A DNA stretch of 64,000 bases from Micromonospora sp. HK10 (GCF_000982955.1 NZ_KQ058649.1:1-64000); one strand, 5' to 3'; counted from the first letter of the stretch, positions 1 to 8,095 are shown. Notes: a model not told the origin generated them from the sequence alone. Made by a program: numbers and translations.

Positions 1-27
1 TCCAGGTATCACAACACTCTCTGAGGC

Positions 28-68
28 GGGGCACCGGCCTTGCGCTGTGCGCGGGTGGCCGGTGCCCC
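28..68. terminator. Hairpin, possible terminator
   Basis: A perfect 12-bp inverted repeat (GGGGCACCGGCC at 28-39 and GGCCGGTGCCCC at 57-68) encloses a 17-nt loop. It lies beyond the 3' end of the methyltransferase gene and may end a transcript entering from the left edge of the window. No U-tract follows, as is common in high-GC actinomycetes. Confidence 0.5.
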
Positions 69-154
69 GCGGCGAGCGCGTGACGCACGCCGCCTGGCGG
101 CAAAGCGTGCCTTCCGGCCCGTGTGATGCCCCAGAATGCCGCATCCCGCTGGAG

Positions 155-189
155 GGGAGCGGCGCCCCGCGGCGGTCGGCGCCGCTCCC
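155..189. terminator. Terminator hairpin after O-methyltransferase
   Basis: A 12-bp perfect stem (155-166 pairing with 178-189) with an 11-nt loop lies just past the stop codon of the leftward methyltransferase gene, in the right place to terminate its transcript. Confidence 0.6.
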
Positions 190-197
190 GGTCGGGC

Positions 198-851
198 TCA
201 GTGCACGCGGGCGAGGGTCACTCCGTCGGCGATGGGGAGCATCACCACGTCGACGCGGACGTCGGCGAGGACCTCGTCGTTGAACGCGGCGATGGCCCGG
301 TCGTCGGCGTTCTGCGGCGCGAGCACCCGGCCGGCGCGCAACGTGTTGTCCACCGCGATGACCGCGCCCGGCCGCATCCGCGGCACCAACTCGTCCCAGT
401 AGATCGGATAACCCACCTTGTCCGCGTCGATGAACGCGAAGTCCAGGTACCGCTCGCGCGGCAGCTCGCGCAGCGTCTCGGCGGCCGGGCCGATACGCAG
501 CTCGATCCGGTCCTGCACTCCGGCCCGGGCCCAGTAGCGCCGGGCCACGCCGGTGTACTCCTCCGAGATGTCGAAGCAGGTCAGCCGGCCACCCTCGGCG
601 AGCCCCCGGGCGATCGCCAGCGAAGAGAGCCCGGTGAAGGTGCCCACCTCCACCGCCTGCCGTACGCCGAGCAGCCGGGTGAGGAAGGTCAGAAACGCGG
701 CCTGTTCCGGCGCGACCTGCATGGTGGCCTGAGCGGGCAGGGCCGCCTGGGTCTCCTCGGCCAGGTCACGCACGATCTCGTCCGGGGCCGAACCGTGGGC
801 CACGAGGTAGGCGTGCAGTTCCGGGGTCAGCGGCAGCGGCTTTGTGGTCAT
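198..851 (-). CDS. Class I SAM-dependent O-methyltransferase
   Basis: 217-aa cytosolic methyltransferase of the O-methyltransferase family 3 (caffeoyl-CoA/catechol OMT-like). The SAM-binding segment AVEVGTFTGLSSLAIA lies near residues 66-81, and FIDADK (about 139-144) and VDNTLR (about 167-172) match the metal/catechol-binding acidic motifs of the family. Length is typical. The ATG at 851 has no clear Shine-Dalgarno but a TAGGTT box six nt upstream, suggesting leaderless transcription from within the maf stop codon region. The substrate cannot be told from sequence; small catechols or CoA esters are family possibilities. Confidence 0.9.
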   Translation of the reverse strand: MTTKPLPLTPELHAYLVAHGSAPDEIVRDLAEETQAALPAQATMQVAPEQAAFLTFLTRLLGVRQAVEVGTFTGLSSLAIARGLAEGGRLTCFDISEEYTGVARRYWARAGVQDRIELRIGPAAETLRELPRERYLDFAFIDADKVGYPIYWDELVPRMRPGAVIAVDNTLRAGRVLAPQNADDRAIAAFNDEVLADVRVDVVMLPIADGVTLARVH

Positions 852-857
852 GACCGG

Positions 858-863
858 AACCTA
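858..863 (-). promoter_or_regulatory. -10 box, leaderless OMT transcript
   Basis: TAGGTT (minus strand) lies six nt before the methyltransferase ATG and overlaps the maf stop codon, so transcription would begin at or next to the start codon. Confidence 0.45.
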
Positions 864-1517
864 GCCGAGATGCTCGATCTCCTGGCCCCCCGGCGCGACC
901 TTCGTCCACAGGTCGGTGACGTTGAGGCCCAGCTCGGCCAGCAGGGTGCGCAGCAACGGGAGAGAAAGGCCGACCACCGTACCCGGGTCGCCCTCGATCC
1001 CGGTCAGGAACGGCCCGCCCAACCCGTCAATGGTGAACGCCCCCGCGACCGCCAACGGCTCGCCCGTCGCCACGTACGCGGCGATCTCCTCGTCGCTGAT
1101 GTCCGCGAAGTGCACCGTCGTGGAGGCGACCGCCTCCGCCCGCGCCTCGTGCACCACGTCAATCAGGCAGTGCCCGGTGTGCAGCACCCCGCTGCGGCCG
1201 CGCATCCGCCGCCACCTCCGCGTCGCGTCCGCCGCGTCGGCCGGCTTGCCGAGAATCTCCCCGTCGAACGCCAGCACCGAGTCACAGCCGAGCACCAGCG
1301 TCCGCTCGTCCGGTGACGGGCGTAGCCGGCCCAGCACCGCCTGCGCCTTCAGCCGGGCCAGCTCCAGGCACAGATCCTCCGCCCGGTCGCTGACCACCTG
1401 CGACTCGTCGACCCCGCTCACCAGCACGTCGGGTTCGATCCCGGCGGCGTGCAGCAGCTTGCGGCGGGCGGGACTCTGCGAGGCGAGCACGAGGCGCAAC
1501 GGCAGGGAAGTCGACAC
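861..1517 (-). CDS. maf: Maf family nucleotide pyrophosphatase
   Basis: 218-aa Maf/YhdE house-cleaning enzyme that hydrolyses non-canonical or surplus NTPs/dNTPs to monophosphates in the cytosol. The N-terminal LVLASQSPARRKLL motif (about residues 8-21), the VSGVDES segment and LVLGCDSVL are family signatures; length is usual. The GTG at 1517 is chosen because it puts the motif at the N terminus and has TAGCGT seven nt upstream; an in-frame start at 1652 would run into the mycosin gene and encode low-quality sequence. In mycobacteria maf follows accE; here a type VII locus intervenes. Confidence 0.92.
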   Translation of the reverse strand: MSTSLPLRLVLASQSPARRKLLHAAGIEPDVLVSGVDESQVVSDRAEDLCLELARLKAQAVLGRLRPSPDERTLVLGCDSVLAFDGEILGKPADAADATRRWRRMRGRSGVLHTGHCLIDVVHEARAEAVASTTVHFADISDEEIAAYVATGEPLAVAGAFTIDGLGGPFLTGIEGDPGTVVGLSLPLLRTLLAELGLNVTDLWTKVAPGGQEIEHLG

Positions 1518-1524
1518 GCCTTTG

Positions 1525-1530
1525 ACGCTA
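1525..1530 (-). promoter_or_regulatory. -10 box, leaderless maf transcript
   Basis: TAGCGT on the minus strand, seven nt before the GTG at 1517, fits a -10 hexamer for a leaderless mRNA. Confidence 0.45.
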
Positions 1531-2664
1531 CCGGCTGACCCGGGGCGGAGGATCGCCGGCACGACGACGCCGGCGCCACACCAGATATCCACCGCCGGCC
1601 GCCACCAGCACCCCCAACGTCGCCAGCCCGCGTACCGCCGCGCCGTCATCACCGTCGTCGGGCAGCGCCCGTTGCGACGCGGGCGGGGTCACGGCCGACG
1701 ACTCGAAACCCAACGGAGGCACGTCCGCCGTGAGCGCGGCGACCAGATCGATGACGCCGTAGCCGTACTCGTCGTCGCGGCCCGGCGGGCCCTTGTCGAT
1801 CGCGGTCGCCGTGAGGCGGTGGGCGACCTCCTCGGCGGGGAGGTCTGGGTACTTGGAACGGATCAGCGCAGCAGCGCCCGCCACGATGGCAGTGGCACCT
1901 GACGTCCCAGTGCCTTTTGAGTACTTGCCCCCATAGCTGGTACTTACCACGCCGACTGCAGGGGCCGCGATGTCGACCTCTGGCCCTGGCACTGACACCG
2001 CCGCATGTTCGCCATGTCGGTCGACCCCGGCGACCGCGATGACTCCTGGCTCCGATGCTGGATAACCGACGTGCGCGTCCTCTGGCCTATTGCCGGCTGA
2101 GGCAAGGACAACAATATCTGCTTTAAGTGCGCCCTGTATTGCCCGCTGAAGACGAACGCTGGCGCCTGCCACTGCGGAAATGCTGATGATGTCTGCCCCA
2201 TGCGTTGTCGCCCACTCCACACTCGCTGCGAGTTCCTCTGTATCCCCTTTCCCATCAACAAGTGAGGACCGAATCGGTAGGATCTTCGCGTCAGGTGCAA
2301 TGCCGAGGGCGCCCTTGCTTTGGCTTGCTCCATGTGCCGCGATCAGTCCGGCCATCGATGTTCCGTGGCTATCACGGTCGGTCCAGCCGTCGCCGCCTTG
2401 TTTTGTCAAGTCAAGCCCATGGAGCAAATTTCGTCGCAGATCCGGATGAGGGTCAACCCCGGTGTCTGGGAGTGCGACGACAATGCCACTTCCCCGGCTA
2501 ATCTGGTGAGCTTTTTCGGCCTGAAGAAAACTCAAATGCCATTGTTCCCCTCGAACCCGAGTGGCGATATCGGCGTGGGTCGCGACGGCCGGTCCTGCAA
2601 CTGAGGCGATCAGGGCTGCGACCGTGAGTGGATTAATGAAGAGAAGGGTCCCGAGTCCTCTCAT
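1528..2664 (-). CDS. mycP: Type VII secretion mycosin (S8 serine protease)
   Basis: 378-aa membrane-anchored subtilisin-like protease of the mycosin type. It has an N-terminal signal segment (about 5-29), catalytic Asp67 (PDTGVD), His100 (DSHGT), oxyanion Asn192 (ASAGN) and Ser255 (GTSGATA), then an acidic/proline linker and a C-terminal membrane helix (about 344-363) ending in an Arg stop-transfer. Mycosins act outside the membrane in ESX systems. The start overlaps the upstream gene's stop (ATGA), so it is translationally coupled. The gene's middle part is visibly poorer in GC than neighbours. No EccB/C/D/E gene is in the window, so it is an orphan or serves a system encoded elsewhere. Confidence 0.88.
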   Translation of the reverse strand: MRGLGTLLFINPLTVAALIASVAGPAVATHADIATRVRGEQWHLSFLQAEKAHQISRGSGIVVALPDTGVDPHPDLRRNLLHGLDLTKQGGDGWTDRDSHGTSMAGLIAAHGASQSKGALGIAPDAKILPIRSSLVDGKGDTEELAASVEWATTHGADIISISAVAGASVRLQRAIQGALKADIVVLASAGNRPEDAHVGYPASEPGVIAVAGVDRHGEHAAVSVPGPEVDIAAPAVGVVSTSYGGKYSKGTGTSGATAIVAGAAALIRSKYPDLPAEEVAHRLTATAIDKGPPGRDDEYGYGVIDLVAALTADVPPLGFESSAVTPPASQRALPDDGDDGAAVRGLATLGVLVAAGGGYLVWRRRRRAGDPPPRVSR

Positions 2665-4028
2665 GGTCGGCCAAAGCCGATTGCCGGACCAGGGTCAATG
2701 GGGCCATCGTCACTCGGCGGGAGAACTATAGGCGCAACTCCTTCCTCGGTCTCCCATGGGTTGTCCGGATCCCATCGCTGTTGCTTGCTGCTCTCTCTCG
2801 CGTGATCCGTCGATGGACATGGATTCAAGCTCGGATAGCTCGGGCTCCCCCCGAGGGGTCCGCTATGAATACTGCCGACTCCCCAAACGCGCCCACCTCT
2901 GGGACGAGAGCCAGCGCTACCAGTGGGCGCAGTACCAGCCGCGCCTCCACCGATGACGCCTCCGACAGGATTGACTCGCCGGGCAGGCGTTCCCTCACTC
3001 GGCCGTGGGAGTCCGGTGGCTGGAGTTCCGCCGATTAGTCCCCCTGCGGGAAGTGAACGTGGTGAAGGATTTGGTGAATAGCCACCCACTCCTTTCGCAG
3101 ATAGGGGCGGTGGTGGGTTCGGCTTGCCGCGTGAGGGAGGGCCGCTTGAGCCGGCGGTGCCGGCCGGCGGTATTACCGCGGGCAGCGACGACGTTCCTGT
3201 CGATGGAGCCAGAGGGCCTTGGGCTGGTGACGGGTTGGGGTTGCGGGTAGGAAGGTCGGAAAGGCCAGTGCCCGCACTGCCAAGTACCGGTCCAACGCCT
3301 GGCGAAGAGGGAAGGGCGACTGGGCTGGCTTTAGCGACGGTGTGGATGCGCCTTGGAGCAGGGGGCGGCGGAAGCGGAACAGTGACAATCGGTGGAATGT
3401 TCGGAGTTGGCTTCTCGTGCAAGTCGCGGTTCTCCGATTGCCGCGGCACCTTCGGCATTGGAGGAGGTTGGCGGAGCATCACTTGGGCTTGTTGGAGTTC
3501 TCCGCTCAGCCCGGCCATCAGCCCGCGCGCCCGCCCGTTCAACCGCTCCAGGTCGGCGTCCGTCACCGGAGGCGTGTTCGGCAGGCGGCTGCCGGCTACC
3601 GCCTTCGGGTCGGCGAGGATCTCCTCGTACGCCTGCTTCTGCTTCAGCTTGGCGGCGTACTCGTCGTACAGCGGCTTGAGTTCGGCCCGGGCGCCGGCGA
3701 GGGCGCGGGTGGCGGCGGCGAGCGCGTCGTAGTTCGCGGCGGCGGCGTCGTGGGTGCGTTGGACCTTGTCGATGAGCTGGTCCAGTTCCGCGAGGTACGC
3801 CCGGGCGGCCGCGTTGGTCGCCGGCGGCCACGCCTCGGCGAGGCCGCGCCGGTATTCGCGTAGGCGGCTGAGGTGGGCCTGGGCGAGGTCGCAGATTTTG
3901 CGCCAGCCGGCGACCTGTTTCCACTGCCCGGTGGTGTCCTGGTCCTGGACGCATGCCCACATGCTGAGCACGTCCATGAGCTGCCAGTCGGTAAGGCCGG
4001 AGGTGCGGCCGCTGCCCCGCTCGATCAT
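2661..4028 (-). CDS. T7SS-associated helical protein with proline/glycine-rich tail
   Basis: 455-aa protein. Residues about 1-165 are strongly helical with LREYRRGLAEAWPPATNAA and long heptad-like stretches, reminiscent of PPE/WXG-type substrate N termini. Residues about 170-420 are Pro/Gly/Ser-rich, and a distinct C-terminal end follows (NPWETEEGVAPIVLPP). Start ATG at 4028 overlaps the upstream stop by four bases, and the 3' end overlaps the mycosin start by four bases, so three genes form one coupled unit. The 3' half has lower GC and more A/T-ending codons than the flanks. Likely a secreted or surface partner of the mycosin; the exact family is not recognised, so function is inference from context. 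Confidence 0.7.
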   Translation of the reverse strand: MIERGSGRTSGLTDWQLMDVLSMWACVQDQDTTGQWKQVAGWRKICDLAQAHLSRLREYRRGLAEAWPPATNAAARAYLAELDQLIDKVQRTHDAAAANYDALAAATRALAGARAELKPLYDEYAAKLKQKQAYEEILADPKAVAGSRLPNTPPVTDADLERLNGRARGLMAGLSGELQQAQVMLRQPPPMPKVPRQSENRDLHEKPTPNIPPIVTVPLPPPPAPRRIHTVAKASPVALPSSPGVGPVLGSAGTGLSDLPTRNPNPSPAQGPLAPSTGTSSLPAVIPPAGTAGSSGPPSRGKPNPPPPLSAKGVGGYSPNPSPRSLPAGGLIGGTPATGLPRPSEGTPARRVNPVGGVIGGGAAGTAPTGSAGSRPRGGRVWGVGSIHSGPLGGSPSYPSLNPCPSTDHARESSKQQRWDPDNPWETEEGVAPIVLPPSDDGPIDPGPAIGFGRP

Positions 4029-4477
4029 GGCCGCGCCACCGGGCCCTCCTCGGGCGCGGTCGGGTCGCGCAGTGGTGGCACCGGGCGGGACGCCATCGTG
4101 GACGGTCCGGCCATGGCCCACTGGACATCGGCCACCCGGGCCGCCGAGAAGGCGTCGGAGTGCTGGTACTTGGCGGCGATCAGGCCGGCGGCGTCGGCGA
4201 GGCGGCCGGTGGCGGGCACCATGCCCCACACCATCTCCACCGCGGCGGTCTGCGTCTCGTGGTGGGCCTGGAGGAACTGCACCAGCTCGACGAAGGCGTC
4301 GGCCGGGTTGGGGATCCGCGCCCGCATGTCGTCGGCGATGTACGACAGGTGCGGTGCGTAGTTGCGGGTCACCTCGTCCTGGAGCCGGTCGGCGAACTCC
4401 CGTAGCTGCCGGATGTCGGCCTCGATGCCGTCGTAGCCGCGTAGCCAGCCCGCCGGTTCGTTCTCCTCGGGGATCAT
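4025..4477 (-). CDS. Putative type VII secreted helical protein (YxxxD motifs)
   Basis: 150-aa, almost all-helical protein heading the mycosin operon. Helices near residues 15-50 and 60-110 resemble an ESX-type hairpin; W84 lies in MVWGM and YQHSD (104-108) fits the YxxxD/E type VII export signal after the second helix. YIADD (46-50) is a second match. A disordered Pro-rich tail closes the protein. ATG at 4477 is preceded by GGGAGG at good spacing. No classical signal peptide is present. Secretion by an ESX machine is inferred from motif plus mycosin neighbourhood; it is not a canonical WXG100 protein (length and WxG mismatch). Confidence 0.65.
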   Translation of the reverse strand: MIPEENEPAGWLRGYDGIEADIRQLREFADRLQDEVTRNYAPHLSYIADDMRARIPNPADAFVELVQFLQAHHETQTAAVEMVWGMVPATGRLADAAGLIAAKYQHSDAFSAARVADVQWAMAGPSTMASRPVPPLRDPTAPEEGPVARP

Positions 4478-4568
4478 CGACCCTCCCTGCCCGTCACCGC
4501 GCCGTTTCCCTGAGTGAGATTAGTGGCTCGCGGCGGATCCCGGCAGGGGGCGTACCCCGGGAAAAGGG

Positions 4569-4778
4569 TCAGCGGGGGAGGGCGGAGGCGCGCCACGCGC
4601 CCGGGCCGGCGACGGGCGTCGCGGCGGCCGGGCGGGCGCTGCGGGCCCAGTGCGACACCGCCGCCGGCGCGGCCGTGGCCGGCCGGGTCCGCACCATGAT
4701 CGCGCCGACGAGGGCGGCCAGCTCCTCGGCGGTGGGCACCCCGCGGACGATCCGGAACAGCGGCTCATCGGCAGACAT
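4569..4778 (-). CDS. accE: Acyl-CoA carboxylase epsilon subunit
   Basis: 69-aa small subunit of actinobacterial acyl-CoA carboxylase complexes, where it helps join the beta carboxyltransferase to the biotinylated alpha chain. LFRIVRGVPTAEELAALVG (residues 7-25) is the family core and the end WRASALPR is the typical C terminus. In other actinomycetes it directly follows accD5; here accD5 is about 7.3 kb away in the same orientation. ATG at 4778 is backed by TACCCT six nt upstream, so it may have its own leaderless promoter. A competing reading frame over the same bases is Arg/Pro-rich nonsense. Confidence 0.85.
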   Translation of the reverse strand: MSADEPLFRIVRGVPTAEELAALVGAIMVRTRPATAAPAAVSHWARSARPAAATPVAGPGAWRASALPR

Positions 4779-4784
4779 GACCCC

Positions 4785-4790
4785 AGGGTA
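4785..4790 (-). promoter_or_regulatory. -10 box, leaderless accE transcript
   Basis: TACCCT on the minus strand, six nt before the accE ATG. It would let the displaced accE be expressed without accD5. Confidence 0.45.
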
Positions 4791-4856
4791 CGCGTCCAGA
4801 ACTTGACCTTCGCCGCACAGTGGCGTGCCGGCGGTGTGACGGTCGGAGCTGGCGGG

Positions 4857-4862
4857 TACCGT
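4857..4862 (+). promoter_or_regulatory. -10 box, leaderless kinase transcript
   Basis: TACCGT lies seven nt before the kinase ATG at 4870; a loose -35 (TGTGAC) is about 16 nt further upstream. Confidence 0.45.
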
Positions 4863-4869
4863 CTCTGCG

Positions 4870-6822
4870 ATGTCTGACGCGCTTCCCCAACTCGTCGCCG
4901 ACCGGTACCGGCTTCTGTCGCCGCTCGGCCAGGGCGGCATGGGTCGGGTGTGGAAGGCGCGGGACGAGGTCCTGCACCGGGACGTGGCCATCAAGGAACT
5001 CGTCCCGCCGCCCAGCCTCACCCCCGAGGAGCGGCGGGAGATGCGGGAACGTTCGCTGCGGGAGGCCCGGGCCATCGCCCGGCTCAACAACGTCAACGTG
5101 GTCCGCATCTTCGACGTGCTGCGCACCGACGGCGATCCGTGGATCGTGATGGAGTACGTGCCGTCGAAGTCGCTGCAGGACACCATCGCCGAGGACGGGC
5201 CGGTGTCGGCGGCGAAGGCGGTCCAGATCGGCCTCGGCGTGCTGGGCGCCTTGAAGGCCGCCCACAAGGCCGGCGTCATGCACCGCGACGTGAAGCCGGG
5301 CAACGTGCTGCTCGGCGACGACGGCCGGGTGGTGCTCACCGACTTCGGCCTGGCCACCATCCCCGGTGACCCGAACGTGACCCGCACCGGCATGGTGCTG
5401 GGCTCGCCGGCGTACATCGCGCCGGAGCGGGCGCGGGACGGCACGGCGGGCCCGGAGGCCGACCTCTGGTCGCTGGGCGCGACCCTCTACGCGGCCGTGG
5501 AGGGCAAGTCGCCGTACGCCCGGCCGTCGGCGATCGCCACGCTGGCGGCGCTGGCCACCGAGCCGCTGCCGCCGCCGAAGAACGCCGGTCCGCTCAAGCC
5601 GGTGCTGCAGGGACTGCTCCGCAAGGACCCGGCCGAGCGGATCAACGCCGAGGTGGCGGAGCGCCTGCTGCGCAAGGCCGGCGGGCGGCGCGCGAAGAGC
5701 ATCTCGCTGCGGGACGGCGTACGCCGGCCGGGGCCGAACGGTCCGCGCGAGCCGCGCCCGCCGCTGGTGCCCGCGCCGCGCCCCGCCGACGGGTCCGTCG
5801 AGCGGCCGGCCAAGCCGGCCGCGTTCGCGCCGGGTACGGCCGCCGCTGCCGCCGCCGGCCCGGTGGCGCAGTCCGCCGCCACGGCCAAGGTGACTCCGCC
5901 GCCGGCCGAGCCGACCACGAAGCTCGACCGGTCCGCCGCGCCCGCCGCCGTCGAGGCCCCGGCGGACGACGCCGTCGCGGCCCTGGCCGAGACGCGGCTG
6001 GACGGCACGCCGGTGCCGGCCGCGCCGCCGCAGCCGCCGAAGAACCCGACGTCGGTCCTGGCGGAGCCGGTCAGTCCGGCGCCGTCGTCCGGCCGGGCCG
6101 CGGTCATCCCCGGTACGAAGCCGGAGCGCAACCGGCGCAACCTGCTGATCGGCGCGCTGGTCGCGTTGGTGCTGGTGGGCCTGGCGGTGGCGGTGCCGCT
6201 GCTCAACCGCGGCGACGGCGAACAGGGCGGTGGACAGCCCTCCGCCCCGACCTCGGCCGCTTCGGCCGCGCCTCCGGGCCCGACCGGTGACGCCTCGGGG
6301 GCCGCATCCAGCTCGGCCGCCCCGACCAGCGCCGCGCCCAGCCAGACCCCCTCGGTGGCCCCGTCCGCCACCGGGTTCGCGCTGCCGGCCGGCTGGACCT
6401 ATTACAAGGGCCCGAACGGTTTCCGGGTCCCGCTGCCGGCCGGGTGGCGCAGCAGCAACGGAAACAACTCGGTGACCTTCAGCGAGCCCAACGGGCTGCG
6501 CCGGCTCTATGTCCAGTGGACCAGCTCGCCGGAGAAGGATGCCTACGCGGACTGGAAGAGCAAGGAACCGTACCGGCACAACTACGTCCGAAACTACCAG
6601 TACCTCAGCATCACCCCCTGTGACGCGTACCGGACCTGCGCGGACTGGGACTGGCTGGAGACACGGAGCGGCGCCCGGATCCACGTCCGCAACCGCGGCA
6701 TGGCCACCGCCAGCAACCGGGGCTACGCGCTGCGCTGGGAGGTTCCGGCGAGCGACTGGGACGCCAACCTGGGCAACTGGGCGAACATCACCAAGGGCTT
6801 CCAGCCGGACCGGCAGGACTGA
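4870..6822 (+). CDS. Membrane Ser/Thr protein kinase (PknB-like)
   Basis: 650-aa Hanks-type receptor kinase. Kinase domain about residues 13-270: Gly loop LGQGGMGRVW, Lys42 (VAIK), Glu65, catalytic loop HRDVKPGN (138-145), DFG (158-160) and GSPAYIAPE. A long Ala/Pro/Thr-rich juxtamembrane linker follows, then one membrane helix (about 422-446) and an outer region with an Ala/Ser/Thr linker and a folded C-terminal domain (about 500-650; PAGWTYYKGPNGFRVPLPAGW, with one pair of Cys). No PASTA repeats, so the sensor differs from PknB. Ligand unknown. It stands alone, divergent from accE. Confidence 0.95.
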   Translation: MSDALPQLVADRYRLLSPLGQGGMGRVWKARDEVLHRDVAIKELVPPPSLTPEERREMRERSLREARAIARLNNVNVVRIFDVLRTDGDPWIVMEYVPSKSLQDTIAEDGPVSAAKAVQIGLGVLGALKAAHKAGVMHRDVKPGNVLLGDDGRVVLTDFGLATIPGDPNVTRTGMVLGSPAYIAPERARDGTAGPEADLWSLGATLYAAVEGKSPYARPSAIATLAALATEPLPPPKNAGPLKPVLQGLLRKDPAERINAEVAERLLRKAGGRRAKSISLRDGVRRPGPNGPREPRPPLVPAPRPADGSVERPAKPAAFAPGTAAAAAAGPVAQSAATAKVTPPPAEPTTKLDRSAAPAAVEAPADDAVAALAETRLDGTPVPAAPPQPPKNPTSVLAEPVSPAPSSGRAAVIPGTKPERNRRNLLIGALVALVLVGLAVAVPLLNRGDGEQGGGQPSAPTSAASAAPPGPTGDASGAASSSAAPTSAAPSQTPSVAPSATGFALPAGWTYYKGPNGFRVPLPAGWRSSNGNNSVTFSEPNGLRRLYVQWTSSPEKDAYADWKSKEPYRHNYVRNYQYLSITPCDAYRTCADWDWLETRSGARIHVRNRGMATASNRGYALRWEVPASDWDANLGNWANITKGFQPDRQD

Positions 6823-6910
6823 GCTGGGGAATCCCACTGCCGCGAAACTGATTCGCATGGCCTTGCGCCGTACGGGGTACTGGACCCGTGACGACGGAAG
6901 GAGGTACGAC

Positions 6911-7141
6911 ATGCGTTACCGACACAGGGACACCGGGCCCCGGCTGGCGCTGTGGATGCTGGTCGCGCTCGGGGACGTCGTCCTGCTGCTGGTGAGCGCC
7001 GGCATCTCCGCGCTGGTGGCGGCGATCGGTGTCGTGGCCCTCGTCGTCGCGGGGGTGGCGGGCTGGCGGCTGGCCCGCCGGACCACCCTGACCGGGCGGG
7101 GCGCGGTGTCCGTGCCGACCGCCTCGCGACGCCGGGCCTGA
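6911..7141 (+). CDS. Small two-helix membrane protein
   Basis: 76-aa protein with two adjacent hydrophobic helices (about 12-31 and 34-51) and a basic cytoplasmic tail ending SRRRA. ATG at 6911 is chosen over in-frame upstream starts because GGAAGGAGG lies at ideal spacing. It is cotranscribed or closely follows the kinase gene. No family is recognised; it may be a small membrane modulator, but nothing in the sequence says of what. Confidence 0.7.
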   Translation: MRYRHRDTGPRLALWMLVALGDVVLLLVSAGISALVAAIGVVALVVAGVAGWRLARRTTLTGRGAVSVPTASRRRA

Positions 7142-7160
7142 CCGCGCACGCAGACGACAA

Positions 7161-7194
7161 CGGCGGCAGCCGGACCGAGGTCCCGCTGCCGCCG
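7161..7194. terminator. Bidirectional terminator
   Basis: Nearly continuous palindrome: outer arms CGGCGGCAGC/GCTGCCGCCG and inner arms GGACC/GGTCC around a GA loop. It lies between the convergent small membrane gene and the GH25 lysozyme gene and could end both transcripts. Confidence 0.75.
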
Positions 7195-7213
7195 AGCGCT
7201 GTGTCGGGGTAGC

Positions 7214-7966
7214 TCAGGTGTTGTTCGCCAGGGCGATCAGGCGGCTCCGGTCACCGTTCCAGTAGTTGCGGTCCACGTTGCCGCTGATCCCGGAGACCGA
7301 GCCGCTGGAGGTGTACTGCCAGAAGCTCCAGACCGGGGCGCCGGCCGGCAGGGTGCCCGCCGAGCTGGCCCAGCGAGCGACCCAGAGCGGGTGGTTGGCC
7401 CACGGCGCGGACCAGCTGCCGGTGCACTGGTTCCACCAGCTGGTGGTGGTGTAGATGACCGCGTACCGGGAGGTGCGGGCCTTGTAGCGGCTGAGGAAGT
7501 CGCTGATCCAGGTCCGCATGGCCGACGTGGTCTTGCCGTAGCAGTAGCCACCGCTGTACGGGTTCGCCTCCAGGTCGAGGGCGGCCGGCAGGGTGCGGCT
7601 GTCCGCCGACCAGGCGCCGCCGTTGCTGGCCAGGTAATCGGCCTGGGCCGCGCCGCCGGAGATGTTCGGCCGGGCGAAGTGGTACGCGCCGCGGATCACG
7701 CCGGCGTTGTAGGCGTTCACGTAGTTGGCGTTGAAGGCCGAGTCCTTGTAGCTGGTGCCCTCGGTGGCCTTGATGTAGGCGAACTGGATGCCCGCGTTCC
7801 GCACGCTGGTCCAGTTGATCGAGCCCTGGTAGTGCGAGACGTCGATGCCAGGGGTGGTCGCGGCGGCGGCCGGTCCGGCCGTGGCGACGAGGGCCGCGGC
7901 CGCGGTGGCGGCGACGGTGAGGCCGGTGGCGAGCAGCCGGCGTACGGAGAGTCGGGGGTGGGCCAT
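7214..7966 (-). CDS. Secreted GH25 lysozyme (muramidase)
   Basis: 250-aa secreted N-acetylmuramidase. Sec signal peptide about 1-36 ending AAAA; GH25 domain follows: GIDVSHYQGSINW, AYIKATEGTSYKD, GAYHFARP, and the catalytic DxE pair in ALDLEANP (about residue 130). Three Trp-rich C-terminal motifs (WWNQC, WVARW, WSFWQY) are typical of bacterial GH25 enzymes. No extra wall-binding domain, so it is the minimal form. Start ATG at 7966 (GGAGG seven nt upstream) is preferred over the one seven codons earlier. It likely acts in wall remodelling or competition; expression may be controlled by the palindromes upstream. Confidence 0.93.
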   Translation of the reverse strand: MAHPRLSVRRLLATGLTVAATAAAALVATAGPAAAATTPGIDVSHYQGSINWTSVRNAGIQFAYIKATEGTSYKDSAFNANYVNAYNAGVIRGAYHFARPNISGGAAQADYLASNGGAWSADSRTLPAALDLEANPYSGGYCYGKTTSAMRTWISDFLSRYKARTSRYAVIYTTTSWWNQCTGSWSAPWANHPLWVARWASSAGTLPAGAPVWSFWQYTSSGSVSGISGNVDRNYWNGDRSRLIALANNT

Positions 7967-7981
7967 TGATGCCTCCAGGGA

Positions 7982-7997
7982 CGTCAAATGATTGACG
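7982..7997. promoter_or_regulatory. Palindrome in lysozyme leader
   Basis: CGTCAA-ATGA-TTGACG is a perfect inverted repeat between the GH25 promoter region and its Shine-Dalgarno. It could be an operator or a short mRNA hairpin. Confidence 0.35.
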
Positions 7998-8041
7998 CCT
8001 ATCTTTGGAGGTAACTGCCCTAGATCGCAAGGGGCCTTAAA

Positions 8042-8050
8042 GAAATTTTC
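8042..8050. promoter_or_regulatory. GAAATTTTC motif upstream of lysozyme
   Basis: A nine-base palindrome in an AT-rich island (GAAAATTTCTTTAAGG on the minus strand) about 80 nt before the GH25 start. Its position suits a regulator site; no regulator is assigned. Confidence 0.3.
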
Positions 8051-8095
8051 ATAGAAGGTCGTCGTGATGTCGGCGGGGCCGCACCGGGAGTTGGC

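Noticed and set aside
1431-1443. GGTTCGATCCC, a tRNA T-loop-like string
   Set aside because: It lies inside the intact maf coding sequence and no acceptor, D or anticodon arms can be folded around it.
4520-4768. 82-residue frame overlapping accE
   Set aside because: Ser/Pro/Arg-rich composition with no motifs; the accE frame over the same bases carries the epsilon-subunit signature.
1500-4800. Genomic island with attachment sites around the type VII locus
   Set aside because: No tRNA, integrase, flanking direct repeat or transposase was seen; only composition and synteny argue for transfer.
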